Shown here one piece after another: positions 48,430-57,168 of a DNA stretch of 64,000 nucleotides. The translations under genes and the position numbers were made by a program. Origin of the DNA: Streptomyces sp. CB02923 (GTDB lineage: Bacteria > Actinomycetota > Actinomycetes > Streptomycetales > Streptomycetaceae); the NCBI RefSeq assembly GCF_001905005.1, contig NZ_LWKZ01000028.1:124001-188000 (forward strand). The letters are read 5' to 3'. The notes under the pieces were generated by a model. The model was given only the letters and a program-made list of their open reading frames with translations. It made no database searches and had not been told where the DNA came from. Within the stretch, counting starts at the first letter, position 1; each line of letters begins with the position of its first letter.

Positions 48430-48666
48430 TGCAGCAACCCCCCAAATTCCCCGGCGAGCCCAGCCCCCCGGCCCTCGCCAGGCCCCTTGCCCCCGGAAGC
48501 TACACGCTTGTTCGACGTTGCGCGCCCCCTAAGGGGAAGAAGCCTGCCGTAATGCTGAAATCCCGGCCAGTCATGGTTGGTGACACACAGTTTCTTGGCC
48601 GAATGTGACAGGAGAGGCGCCGGAGCTGATCGTTCGCGGTCGGCTCCGGCGGTGGCGGCCCGTCCG

Positions 48667-50469
48667 CTACGCGTCCTCCGCCAGCTCCAGCCACCGCATC
48701 TCCAGCTCCTCGCGCTCCCCCACCAGCGAGCGCAGCTGCGCGTCCAGCCCCGCGACCTTCTCGAAGTCCGTCGCGTGCTCCGCGATCTGCGCGTGCAGCT
48801 TCGACTCCTTCTCCCCGATCCGGTCCAGCTGCCGCTCGATCTTCTGGAGCTCCTTCTGTGCCGCCCGCGTCACCGCCGCCGGCTTCTGCTTCGGCGCGGC
48901 CTCCGCCGGGGCCGCCGCGGGCGCCGCCGCGTCGATCACCTGCTGCCGCCGCTCCAGGTACTCGTCCAGCCCCCGCGGCAGCATCCGCAGCGTCGCGTCC
49001 CCCAGCAGTGCGAACACCCGGTCCGTGGTCCGCTCGACGAAGTACCGGTCGTGGCTGATGACCACCAGCGACCCCGCCCAGCCGTCCAGCAGGTCCTCCA
49101 GCTGCGTCAGCGTCTCGATGTCGAGGTCGTTCGTCGGCTCGTCCAGGAACAGCACGTTCGGCTCGTCCATCAGCAGCCGCAGGATCTGCAGCCGCCGCCG
49201 CTCACCACCCGACAGATCGCCGACCGGCGTCCACTGCTTCTCCTTGGTGAACCCGAACTTCTCGCACAGCTGCCCCGCGGTCATCTCCCGGCCCTTGCCG
49301 AGATCCACCCGCTCCCGCACCCGCTGCACCGCCTCCAGCACCCGCAGCGCCGGGTCCAGCTCCGTGACCTCCTGCGACAGATAGGCCAGCTTCACGGTCT
49401 TGCCGACCACGACCTTGCCCGCCACCGGCTGCGCCTCGCCCTCCGTCCGCGCCGCCTCGGCCAGCAGACGCAGCAACGACGTCTTGCCCGCACCGTTGAC
49501 ACCCACCAGCCCGATCCGGTCCCCCGGCCCGAGCTGCCACGTCAGATGCTTCACCAGGACCTTCGGCCCGGCCTGCACGGTCACGTCCGCCAGCTCGAAA
49601 ACCGTCTTGCCCAGCCGCGAGTTCGCGAACTTCATCAGCTCGGCGGTGTCCCGCGGCGGCGGCACGTCCGCGATCAGCTCGTTGGCCGCCTCGATACGGA
49701 ACCGCGGCTTGCTCGTCCGCGCCGGAGCCCCCCGCCGCAGCCAGGCCAGCTCCTTGCGCATCAGGTTCTGCCGCTTGGCCTCTTCAGTGGCCGCGATCCG
49801 CTCCCGCTCCGCACGGGCGAAGACGTAATCGCTGTAGCCGCCCTCGTACTCATGGACATCGCCGCGCTGCACGTCCCACATCCGGGTGCACACCTGGTCC
49901 AGGAACCACCGGTCGTGCGTCACGCACACCAGCGCCGACCGCCGCGCCCGCAGATGCCCCGCGAGCCACGAGATCCCCTCGACGTCCAGATGGTTCGTCG
50001 GCTCGTCCAGCACGATCAGGTCCTGCTCGGCGATCAGCAGCTTCGCCAGCGCGATCCGCCGCCGCTCACCACCCGACAGCGGCCCGATCACGGTGTCCAG
50101 CCCCTGCCCCAGCCCCGGCAGGTCCAGCCCGCCGAACAGCCCGGTCAGCACGTCCCGGATCTTCGCGTTGCCCCGCCACTCGTGATCCGCGAGATCACCG
50201 ATCACCTCGTGGCGTACGGTCGCGGCCGGATCCAGCGAATCGTGCTGCGTCAGCACCCCCAGCCGCAGCCCGCTGTTGTGCGTCACCCGGCCGTCGTCGG
50301 CACCCTCCAGCTTCGCGAGGATCCGGATCAAGGTCGTCTTACCGTCGCCGTTACGCCCCACGACGCCGATCCGGTCCCCCTCATTGACACCCAGGGAAAC
50401 ACCGTCGAGCAGTGCACGGGTCCCGTACACCTTGCCCACGGCTTCCAGATTGACGAGGTTGGCGGCCAC
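48667..50469 (-). CDS. ABC-F family ATPase (Uup-like)
   Basis: The 600-residue protein has two ABC ATPase domains and no membrane region. Walker A motifs are GRNGDGKTTL (about 38) and GVNGAGKTSL (about 340). Signature motifs are LSGGERRRIALAKLL and LSGGERRRLQILRLL. Walker B regions are IVLDEPTNHLD and LFLDEPTNDLD. A C-terminal coiled coil (about 520-600, QKELQKIERQLDRIGEKESK) is typical of Uup. ABC-F proteins act on the ribosome. This subgroup is housekeeping-like rather than a typical antibiotic-resistance type, though that cannot be settled by eye. Confidence 0.93.
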   Translation of the reverse strand: MAANLVNLEAVGKVYGTRALLDGVSLGVNEGDRIGVVGRNGDGKTTLIRILAKLEGADDGRVTHNSGLRLGVLTQHDSLDPAATVRHEVIGDLADHEWRGNAKIRDVLTGLFGGLDLPGLGQGLDTVIGPLSGGERRRIALAKLLIAEQDLIVLDEPTNHLDVEGISWLAGHLRARRSALVCVTHDRWFLDQVCTRMWDVQRGDVHEYEGGYSDYVFARAERERIAATEEAKRQNLMRKELAWLRRGAPARTSKPRFRIEAANELIADVPPPRDTAELMKFANSRLGKTVFELADVTVQAGPKVLVKHLTWQLGPGDRIGLVGVNGAGKTSLLRLLAEAARTEGEAQPVAGKVVVGKTVKLAYLSQEVTELDPALRVLEAVQRVRERVDLGKGREMTAGQLCEKFGFTKEKQWTPVGDLSGGERRRLQILRLLMDEPNVLFLDEPTNDLDIETLTQLEDLLDGWAGSLVVISHDRYFVERTTDRVFALLGDATLRMLPRGLDEYLERRQQVIDAAAPAAAPAEAAPKQKPAAVTRAAQKELQKIERQLDRIGEKESKLHAQIAEHATDFEKVAGLDAQLRSLVGEREELEMRWLELAEDA

Positions 50470-50774
50470 TCTTCACTCCATCGGTCGGGTCCTCCTGACA
50501 GCCTAGTCCGGCGCCGGAAGGGTTTTTCCTCACGCTTCCCGCGCAGGAAGAAACGACGGGGCTTGTGAAAGCTCCCCAGCCACGACGGCGGGACAGCCGC
50601 CCACGGCGCGGGCTCGGGTCCATGCAGGGGTCTCCCCGCAGAGCAGCCGGGTATCTGGGTTCACAACTACATTCCCCGTTGCCGTACACGGTGTCGAGGA
50701 GAGACCCCTGCGGGGGCCCGAGCCCCCACCCACCGGACGGACAGCGCAAGACGCGCACCCCCAACCAGGCAGCC
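50470..50774. other. 305-bp region between ispE and the ABC-F gene
   Basis: No gene is visible. It is dominated by the large hairpin at 50610-50725. The ABC-F promoter probably lies near its left end (50470-50560), where an AT-rich stretch AGGGTTTTTCCTCACG occurs. Confidence 0.5.
50610..50725. repeat. 116-bp inverted-repeat element with a 25-bp stem
   Basis: GGGCTCGGG (50610-50618) pairs with CCCGAGCCC (50717-50725), and GCAGGGGTCTC (50624-50634) pairs with GAGACCCCTGC (50701-50711). The five bases between pair except for one mismatch and two G-U wobbles. The 66-nt loop contains the AT-richer GGTTCACAACTACATTCCCC. It could be a structured RNA, a terminator, or a miniature inverted-repeat element. 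Confidence 0.65.
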
Positions 50775-51692
50775 CTAAACGACCGTAGCCCCCGCCACGG
50801 GCCCCACCGCAACCCGAGCAGCCCGGCACGTCCCGGACGCCACCACCGCATCCGCCACCGCCACCGCCGACTCCGCGTCCTTGGCCAGGAAGGCCGTGGT
50901 CGGCCCGGACCCGGACACCAACGCCGCCAGCGCCCCCGCAGCCGTCCCCGCCGACAGCGTCGCGGCCAGCGACGGCCGCAAGGACAGAGCCGCAGGCTGG
51001 AGGTCGTTGGACAGCGCACCGGCCAGAGCCGCCGCATCCCCGGCCCGCAACGCGTCCATCAGCCCCGGCGAAGCCTCCGGCTCCGGCACGTCCACACCCT
51101 CGTTGAGCCGGTCGAACTCGGCGTACACGGCCGGCGTGGACAGCCCCCCATCGGCCACCGCGAACACCCAGTGGAACGCCCCGGCCCCCACACCGCCCAC
51201 CTCCAGCGGCGTCAGCAGCTCCCCACGCCCAAGCCCCAGCGCCGCCCCGCCCACCAGCGAGAACGGCACATCACTGCCCAGCTCGGCGCAGATCTCCAGC
51301 AGCTCCTCGCGCGAGGCGCCGGTGCCCCACAGCGCGTCGCACGCCACCAGCGCGCCCGCCGCGTCCGCGCTGCCGCCGGCCATGCCGCCCGCGACGGGAA
51401 TGTCCTTGGCGATGTGCAGGTGCACATCGGGCGCGATGCCGTACCGCGCCGCGAGAAGCTCGGCTGCGCGCGCGGCGAGGTTCGTGCGGTCGAGGGGCAC
51501 ACGGTCGGTGTCCGGCCCGGTCGCGGTGACGCGCAGCGCGGGGGCCGGGGCCGCGGTGACCTCGTCGTACAGCCCGACGGCCAGGAAGACGTTGGCCAGG
51601 TCGTGGAACCCGTCCGGTCGCGCCCCACCGACCGCGAGCTGGACGTTGACCTTGGCGGGTACGCGAACGGTGACGGCGGTCCGGCCGGTCAC
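50775..51692 (-). CDS. ispE: 4-diphosphocytidyl-2-C-methyl-D-erythritol kinase
   Basis: The 305-residue GHMP kinase of the MEP isoprenoid pathway has RVPAKVNVQLAVGG at the N-terminus, the ATP-binding PVAGGMAGGSADAAGAL near residue 100, and VSGSGPTTAFL near 270. Its GTG start overlaps the rsmA stop (GTGA), the usual coupling in actinobacteria. Confidence 0.95.
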   Translation of the reverse strand: MTGRTAVTVRVPAKVNVQLAVGGARPDGFHDLANVFLAVGLYDEVTAAPAPALRVTATGPDTDRVPLDRTNLAARAAELLAARYGIAPDVHLHIAKDIPVAGGMAGGSADAAGALVACDALWGTGASREELLEICAELGSDVPFSLVGGAALGLGRGELLTPLEVGGVGAGAFHWVFAVADGGLSTPAVYAEFDRLNEGVDVPEPEASPGLMDALRAGDAAALAGALSNDLQPAALSLRPSLAATLSAGTAAGALAALVSGSGPTTAFLAKDAESAVAVADAVVASGTCRAARVAVGPVAGATVV

Positions 51693-52582
51693 GACGCGCT
51701 CCCCTCGCGAGCGGGCCGGTGTTCGGCGATGCGCGCGAACTCCTCGACGGTCAGCGCCTCACCCCGCGCCTGCGGCGACACCCCCGCCGCGACCAGCGCC
51801 GCCTCGGCGGCAGCGGCGGACCCGGCCCACCCGGCCAGCGCCGCGCGCAGCGTCTTGCGGCGCTGCGCGAACGCCGCGTCGACGACGGCGAAGACCTGGT
51901 CGCGGCTCGCGGTGGTCTCGACCGGCTTCTCGCGGCGGACGAGCGAGACGAGCCCGGAGTCGACGTTGGGCGCCGGCCAGAACACGTTGCGCCCGATCGC
52001 GCCGGCCCGCTTGACCTCGGCGTACCAGTTGGCCTTGACCGACGGGACGCCGTACACCTTGTTGCCGGGCCGGGCCGCGAGCCGATCGGCGACCTCGGAC
52101 TGGACCATGACCAGGGTGCGGTCGATGGTCGGGAACGTGGCGAGCATGTGGAGCAGCACCGGCACCGCGACGTTGTACGGGAGGTTGGCGACCAGCGCGG
52201 TGGGCGCGGGTCCGGGCAGTTCCCGCACCAGCATCGCGTCACTGTGCACGAGCGCGAAGCGGTCCGCGCGGGCGGGCAGCCGCGTCTCGACGGTGGAGGG
52301 CAGCGCGGCGGCCAGTACGGCGTCGATCTCGACGGCGGTGACGCGGTCGGCGGCCTCCAGCAGGGCCAGGGTCAGCGAGCCGAGCCCGGGGCCGACCTCG
52401 ACGACGACGTCGTCCGGCCGGACCTCGGCGGTGCGCACGATGCGCCGGACGGTGTTGGCGTCGATGACGAAGTTCTGGCCGCGCTGCTTGGTGGGGCGGA
52501 CGCCCAGCGCGGCGGCCAGTTCGCGGATGTCGGCGGCGCCCAGGAGGGGGCCGGGCTCGTCGGTGGTGCTGCTGTTGCTCAC
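51689..52582 (-). CDS. rsmA: 16S rRNA (A1518/A1519-N6,N6) dimethyltransferase
   Basis: The 297-residue KsgA/RsmA protein dimethylates two adenines near the 3' end of 16S rRNA. It has QRGQNFVIDANTVRRIV, SAM motif I VVEVGPGLGSLTLALLE near residue 60, VTAVEIDA, and the adenine-binding NLPYNVAVPVL near 135. The start is GTG and the gene overlaps ispE by 4 bp. Confidence 0.95.
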   Translation of the reverse strand: MSNSSTTDEPGPLLGAADIRELAAALGVRPTKQRGQNFVIDANTVRRIVRTAEVRPDDVVVEVGPGLGSLTLALLEAADRVTAVEIDAVLAAALPSTVETRLPARADRFALVHSDAMLVRELPGPAPTALVANLPYNVAVPVLLHMLATFPTIDRTLVMVQSEVADRLAARPGNKVYGVPSVKANWYAEVKRAGAIGRNVFWPAPNVDSGLVSLVRREKPVETTASRDQVFAVVDAAFAQRRKTLRAALAGWAGSAAAAEAALVAAGVSPQARGEALTVEEFARIAEHRPAREGSAS

Positions 52583-52670
52583 CCGTGCAGCTTACGGCGC
52601 CCCGGCCCGGCCCCGACGACGGCGCCCGCCGCGCACCGGGCGCCGCCCGGCGTCCCGGCTCCGGATTGCC

Positions 52671-54347
52671 TCACTCGTGCAGCCTGCGCCCGCACACCGG
52701 CCACGGGCTCGCCCCCCGGCTGATGTAGAGCTTCTTGGCGCGGTAGGTCTGTTCCCTGGCCGGTGCGTCCTGCGGCCGCCCGTTGCCGCCGAGGCCGCGC
52801 CAGGTGCCGGAGTCGAACTGGTAGAGGCCGCCGTATGTGCCGGACGCGTCGACGGCGTCGGCGCGTCCGCCCGCCTCGCACTGGGCGAGCGCGTCCCAGT
52901 CGAGGTGGTCGGCGCCGTCGACGCTCATCGGCATCGGCCTGGTGCCGACGTGCACGATCCGGTCGCGCGGCTCGCGGACGACTTCCGAGCCGACCTTCTT
53001 CGGTTTCTGCTGGACGCCGTTGACCGTGCGTACCTCGTAGGTGAGGCGCCGTACGCCGGGCTGTCCCTGGCGGATCACCGTCTCGGTGCCCTTGAAGATC
53101 GTCGGGTCGGCCTTCTTGACCGTCTCGAACGGGATGGTCACCTCGCGGACCTTCTCGGCGCCGGTGATCCGCAGGACGGAGACGGTCTGCCCGTCGCGGG
53201 GGAAGGACTCGGGCGCCACGGAGGTGGTGTCCTCGCCGCGCAGCACGATGCCTGCCTGGTCGAGCGCTTCGCGGACGGTGGCGGCGTTGGTGCGGACGGT
53301 GTGTTCGCGGCCGTCGGCGACGAAGGCGACGCTGCGCTCGGTGCGGACGTCGAGGTCGAGGCCGTTGCGGCCGATGCGCCGGGCGGGGCCGGTGGACAGG
53401 TGGGCGCCTTCGGCGCGGACGCCGAGCTGGCGCAGTGCGCCGCCGACGGTCTCGGCGGTCGTCCAGACCTGGCGCCGTTCGCCGTCGAGGGTGAGGCGGA
53501 CCGGCCGTCCGTAGCGGACGGTGATCTCGTCGCCGCTGGTCAGCGCGGCGTCGGCGGCGGGTTCGACGAGGTCGTGCGCGCCGACTTCGACGTCCTCGTC
53601 GGCGAGCAGGTCGCCGACGTCGGCGGCGAAGGTGTGCAGGGTGCGGGGTTCGCCGTCGACGTCGATGCGGACGGCCTTGTCGTGGGCGATGAACGCGGAG
53701 GTGCCGCCGGCGAGGAAGGCCACGACGAGGGCCTGCGGGAGCAGGCGGCGGCGGGTCTCGGTGCCGTCGGTGCCGCGGCGGTCCGCGGCGTTGGGCCGGC
53801 CGGTCATGCCGCGGCGGTGGGCGGTGCCGCGGGCGGCGCGGCGGGCGGCGGCCCGGCCGCCGGTGCGGGGGGAAGGGACACCGGCGAGGTCGTCGCGCAG
53901 CGGGACCAGCGGCCCTTGGTGCGGCACGCGTCCCGGTGGTGTCTGGGGGGCGTCGGGCGCGGGGGGCTCCCACGCCTCTGCCTCACCGGTCCCCGCGTGT
54001 CTCCCCGGTGCTTCCTGCGCCGGTGACGGCGACTGTGCCTGCGCCTGCGCCGGAGGCACCGGGTACACCGGGGACGGCGGCCCGTATCCGGTGCGGCTGT
54101 CCCGCGCCGGTTCGTGGCGCTCGTGGCGTTCGGACGTCCCGTACGGGCCGTACGTCTCGTACACGTCGTACGGCCCGTACTCGCCGTACGCGCTGTATGC
54201 CCCGTACTCGCCGTGCTCCCTGTACTCGCCGTACGACGCGTACCTCCCGTACGGGTCGGGGTTCTCGACGGCTGCGTCGCGCGGCGGCTCGGTGCTCGGT
54301 CCGTATCCGCCGTGCGCGACGTGGTGGCTGCCCTGCGAATGAGTCAC
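52671..54347 (-). CDS. rpfB: resuscitation-promoting factor RpfB-like muralytic protein
   Basis: The 558-residue protein has a long cytoplasmic N-terminus with Tyr-rich repeats (EYGAYSAYGEYGPYDVYETY at about 47-66). One membrane segment follows (about 205-225). Outside are three DUF348 domains (about 226-390), a G5 domain (about 395-470) and a transglycosylase-like Rpf domain (about 480-558) with the catalytic Glu in AQCEAGG and TYGGLYQFDSGTW. It cleaves peptidoglycan to support spore germination and regrowth. A normal RpfB lacks the Tyr-rich tail. The GTG start follows GGAG. Confidence 0.92.
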   Translation of the reverse strand: MTHSQGSHHVAHGGYGPSTEPPRDAAVENPDPYGRYASYGEYREHGEYGAYSAYGEYGPYDVYETYGPYGTSERHERHEPARDSRTGYGPPSPVYPVPPAQAQAQSPSPAQEAPGRHAGTGEAEAWEPPAPDAPQTPPGRVPHQGPLVPLRDDLAGVPSPRTGGRAAARRAARGTAHRRGMTGRPNAADRRGTDGTETRRRLLPQALVVAFLAGGTSAFIAHDKAVRIDVDGEPRTLHTFAADVGDLLADEDVEVGAHDLVEPAADAALTSGDEITVRYGRPVRLTLDGERRQVWTTAETVGGALRQLGVRAEGAHLSTGPARRIGRNGLDLDVRTERSVAFVADGREHTVRTNAATVREALDQAGIVLRGEDTTSVAPESFPRDGQTVSVLRITGAEKVREVTIPFETVKKADPTIFKGTETVIRQGQPGVRRLTYEVRTVNGVQQKPKKVGSEVVREPRDRIVHVGTRPMPMSVDGADHLDWDALAQCEAGGRADAVDASGTYGGLYQFDSGTWRGLGGNGRPQDAPAREQTYRAKKLYISRGASPWPVCGRRLHE

Positions 54348-54385
54348 GACGCTCCACGTGCCACGGGTCCGGGTTGTGGGGCCGG

Positions 54386-54414
54386 AATGTAGCGGAGTGA
54401 CGGTGACTCTCCAA
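54386..54414 (-). promoter_or_regulatory. probable rpfB promoter
   Basis: On the minus strand, TTGGAG (54414-54409) and TACATT (54391-54386) are 17 bp apart, about 40 bp before the rpfB GTG. No long leader exists here, so the c-di-AMP riboswitch seen before some rpf genes is absent. Confidence 0.55.
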
Positions 54415-54473
54415 AGCGGACCCGCTACACAGTGTCGCCGCGCTATTGTGTCGCGCCCGCGTCCGGGGGACGG

Positions 54474-55406
54474 TCAGCAGGCGAAGGCGCGCGCCGTGTT
54501 CGCGGCCACGGCGGTGGCCAGCGCGTCCTCCGTCATTCCCTTGACGGCGGCCATGGCCCGCAGCGTGACCGGAATGAGATACGGGGCGTTAGGCCGTCCG
54601 CGGTACGGGGCCGGGGTGAGGAAGGGGGCGTCGGTCTCGACGAGCACCAGTTCGGGCGGGGCGACGGCGAGCGCGTCGCGCAGCGGCTGGGCGTTCTTGA
54701 AGGTGACGTTGCCCGCGAAGGACATGAAGTAGCCGGCCTCGGCGCAGATCTTGGCCATCTCCGCGTCGCCCGAGTAGCAGTGGAAGACGACGGTGTCCGG
54801 CGCGCCCTCTTCGCGCAGGATCCGCAACACGTCGTCGTGGGCCTCGCGGTCGTGGATGACCAGGGCCTTGCCGTGCCGCTTGGCGATCTCGATGTGGGCG
54901 CGGAAGGAGCGCTGCTGGGCGGCCATGCCGTCGGGGCCGGTACGGAAGTGGTCCAGGCCGGTCTCGCCGACGCCGCGGACGTGCGGCAGTGCCGCCAGGG
55001 CGTCGATCTCGGCGAGCGCGGCGTCGAGGGCGGCGTCGCCGCCCGGCTCCCGGGCACCTTGCCGCGACCAGCCTCCCCCAGCCCTGGGGGGCTGGGAGGT
55101 GCCCCCAGGATCACCCAGAACGATGCGGGGCGCCTCGTTCGGGTGCAGCGCGACCGTCGCGTGCACGGCCTCGTGCGCGGCGGCCGTCTCGGCGGCCCAG
55201 CGCGAGCCGTTCACGTCGCAGCCCACCTGGATCACGGTGGTGACGCCTACGGAGGCGGCCTTGGCCAAGGCCTCCGTGACCGTGTCGGTGGGGGCCTCTC
55301 CCATCGGTAGCTGGGGGAGCATGTCGAGATGCGTGTGCGAGTCCGCGACCGGCACCCGAAGCGGTTCGGGCAGCGGCGGCGGCGCGTCCTTGGTCGTCCT
55401 GCTCAT
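54474..55406 (-). CDS. tatD: TatD family metal-dependent deoxyribonuclease with an in-frame repeat insertion
   Basis: The 310-residue TIM-barrel hydrolase has the metal motifs DSHTHLD near residue 22, GVGETGLD, ALVIHDREAHDD, VVFHCYSGDA and LVETDAPFLTP. Residues about 92-120 (DPGGTSQPPRAGGGWSRQG and onward) form an extra loop not expected in TatD. It is encoded by a GC-rich hairpin repeat that keeps the reading frame. TatD proteins are 3'-5' exonucleases in DNA repair and turnover. Confidence 0.93.
   Translation of the reverse strand: MSRTTKDAPPPLPEPLRVPVADSHTHLDMLPQLPMGEAPTDTVTEALAKAASVGVTTVIQVGCDVNGSRWAAETAAAHEAVHATVALHPNEAPRIVLGDPGGTSQPPRAGGGWSRQGAREPGGDAALDAALAEIDALAALPHVRGVGETGLDHFRTGPDGMAAQQRSFRAHIEIAKRHGKALVIHDREAHDDVLRILREEGAPDTVVFHCYSGDAEMAKICAEAGYFMSFAGNVTFKNAQPLRDALAVAPPELVLVETDAPFLTPAPYRGRPNAPYLIPVTLRAMAAVKGMTEDALATAVAANTARAFAC
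55070..55109. repeat. GC-rich hairpin repeat inserted inside tatD
   Basis: CCTCCCCCAGCCC and GGGCTGGGAGG form an inverted repeat with two bulged C residues, followed by GTGCCCCCAGGATCA. It is similar in type to the repeats near 21800 and 33981. It is probably one copy of a dispersed Streptomyces repeat family. Confidence 0.55.
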
Positions 55407-55481
55407 GGCCGCGATCCTACGAGGGCCGGGTGAACACCACTCCTTCCGGAGGCCCGCCCCGGCGGGACCGCGGCCGCCGGC

Positions 55482-55955
55482 TCACCTGTGGTGGTGCTGG
55501 AAGAGGTGCAGCAGGTCGGCGAGGTGCCAGTGGTGGCGTTCGCGGCGGCCGTCCGCCGTGGCGCCGCCGGCGGCGGGCTCGCCCTGCTGCGGCACGGTTC
55601 CCGCGCCCGCGCCCGCGTGGCCTTCGGCGGCGCCCGCCGAGGGCTGCTCGTACAGACCGGCCATCGCCTTGGAGACCATCGAGACCTGTCCGGCCCGCAT
55701 GATGCGCACGACGTGGCCGTCGCAGTTCCGGCAGGTGGGGCGGGTCAGGGGGGAAGGCACGCGCTCGCCGTCCGCGTGGTACACACAGTGCGCGCGCCCG
55801 TCCGCGTCGACGTGGTGCCATATTTCGTACGACTGCTCCCAGCCGTGACCGCAGCCCATGCACGCGAAGGCGTAGGCCTCGTGTGCCGGAGGGTCCATCC
55901 GGGGGGTGGGGTGGGCGCCGGTGGTGGTACCCGGCGTACGCGCGATGTCACTCAT
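55482..55955 (-). CDS. zinc-ribbon protein of unknown function
   Basis: The 157-residue protein has two CxxC pairs, FACMGCGHGWEQS near residue 38 and PTCRNCDGHVV near 80, that probably bind one zinc. A conserved middle (YEIWHHVDADGRAHCVYHADG) lies between them. The C-terminus is Gly/Ala-rich and ends in a His-rich stretch (HHWHLADLLHLFQHHH). GAGGAG precedes the ATG. It may bind nucleic acid or act as a metal-binding adaptor. Family not recognised. Confidence 0.82.
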   Translation of the reverse strand: MSDIARTPGTTTGAHPTPRMDPPAHEAYAFACMGCGHGWEQSYEIWHHVDADGRAHCVYHADGERVPSPLTRPTCRNCDGHVVRIMRAGQVSMVSKAMAGLYEQPSAGAAEGHAGAGAGTVPQQGEPAAGGATADGRRERHHWHLADLLHLFQHHHR

Positions 55956-56125
55956 AGCCGCTCCTCTTGCCCGCTGGACAAGGTCTCCGGGGACGAACGT
56001 CCCACCTCCCAGTGGACGCCTTTCCCGGCGGTGGCGCAGCAAGGCCTCCTACCTGTTGGCCCAGATTTGGCGGGGTGTAGAGAATCGGCCCCGCTGCGCG
56101 GCCCACGTTTTACCTTCCAGGCTAG

Positions 56126-56995
56126 TCATTTACCTTCCGCCGGACCCGTTCGCGCCGCATTCTTTGCCGCCACGACGGCATCGAACACCTCGCGCTTGGG
56201 CAGTCCGGTCTCGGCGGCGACGGCGGCGATGGCCTCCTTGCGGCGCTCTCCGGCCTCTTCCCTGACGTGTACGCGACGGACGAGCTCGTCGGGGCCGAGG
56301 TCCTGCGGGCCGGTTTCCGGGGCGCCCTCGACGACGATGGTGATCTCGCCGCGTACGCCGTCCGCCGCCCACGCGGCCAGTTCCTCCAGCGGCCCGCGCC
56401 GTACCTCCTCGTACGTCTTGGTCAGCTCGCGGCAGACCGCGGCGCGGCGGTCGGCGCCGAAGACCCCGGTCATGTCGGCGAGGGTGTCGTCGAGGCGGTG
56501 CGGTGCCTCGAAGTAGACGAGGGTGCGGCGCTCGTCGGCGACCTCGCGCAGCCGGGAGCGGCGTTCGCCGCCCTTGCGGGGCAGGAAGCCCTCGAAGCAG
56601 AAGCGGTCCACGGGCAGGCCGGAGACGGCGAGCGCGGTGAGCACCGCGCTGGGGCCCGGCACCGCGGTGACCTTGATGCCGCGCTCGACGGCGGCGGCGA
56701 CCAGCCGGTAGCCGGGGTCGGAGACGGAGGGCATCCCGGCGTCGGTGACGAGCAGGACGCGGGCACCCGCTTCGAGGGCGTCGGCGAGTTCGGGGGTGCG
56801 GGCCGCCTCGTTGCCCTCGAAGTACGACACGACGCGGCCGGTCGTGTGCACGCCGAGCGCCTGGGTCAGGCGGCGCAGCCGCCGGGTGTCCTCGGCGGCG
56901 ATCACCTCGGCCGCCGCCAGTTCGGCGGCGAGCCGCGGCGGGGCGTCCGCGACGTCGCCGATGGGCGTCCCTGCAAGTACCAGCGTTCCAGTCAC
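56126..56995 (-). CDS. rsmI: 16S rRNA (cytidine1402-2'-O)-methyltransferase
   Basis: The 289-residue tetrapyrrole-methylase-fold enzyme has LVLAGTPIGDVADAP at the N-terminus, AEDTRRLRRL, VSYFEGNE, VTDAGMPSVSDPGYRLV near residue 85, VPGPSAVLTALAVSGLP and FCFEGFLPRK. It methylates C1402 of 16S rRNA. The GTG start at 56995 follows GGGAGG. It is divergent from the mannosyltransferase gene. Confidence 0.95.
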   Translation of the reverse strand: MTGTLVLAGTPIGDVADAPPRLAAELAAAEVIAAEDTRRLRRLTQALGVHTTGRVVSYFEGNEAARTPELADALEAGARVLLVTDAGMPSVSDPGYRLVAAAVERGIKVTAVPGPSAVLTALAVSGLPVDRFCFEGFLPRKGGERRSRLREVADERRTLVYFEAPHRLDDTLADMTGVFGADRRAAVCRELTKTYEEVRRGPLEELAAWAADGVRGEITIVVEGAPETGPQDLGPDELVRRVHVREEAGERRKEAIAAVAAETGLPKREVFDAVVAAKNAARTGPAEGK

Positions 56996-57065
56996 GCCCC
57001 CATCCTCCCAGCCGTACGGCGCGGCGCGTTCCGGTGGCGGCGGCCGCACGCGGACCACCGGCCCC

Positions 57066-57107
57066 GTACGCCCCGCCCGTACCGGTGTACGCCCCGCCCG
57101 TACCGGT
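57066..57107. repeat. perfect 21-bp tandem duplication in the rsmI/pmt divergent region
   Basis: GTACGCCCCGCCCGTACCGG plus T is repeated exactly at 57066-57086 and 57087-57107, upstream of both divergent genes. Confidence 0.75.
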
Positions 57108-57168
57108 CGCGAGGGCGCGGCCGCGCGGCCCCCATGTCCCGCACAGGCCGCTTCCCTACGATGGGCCG

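Noticed and set aside
48667..50469. ABC-F protein as an antibiotic-resistance determinant
   Set aside because: The C-terminal coiled coil and overall form fit housekeeping Uup-like proteins, and no antibiotic gene context is present.
54348..54473. c-di-AMP (ydaO-type) riboswitch before rpfB
   Set aside because: The gap is only 126 bp, contains an ordinary promoter, and lacks the long conserved riboswitch sequence.
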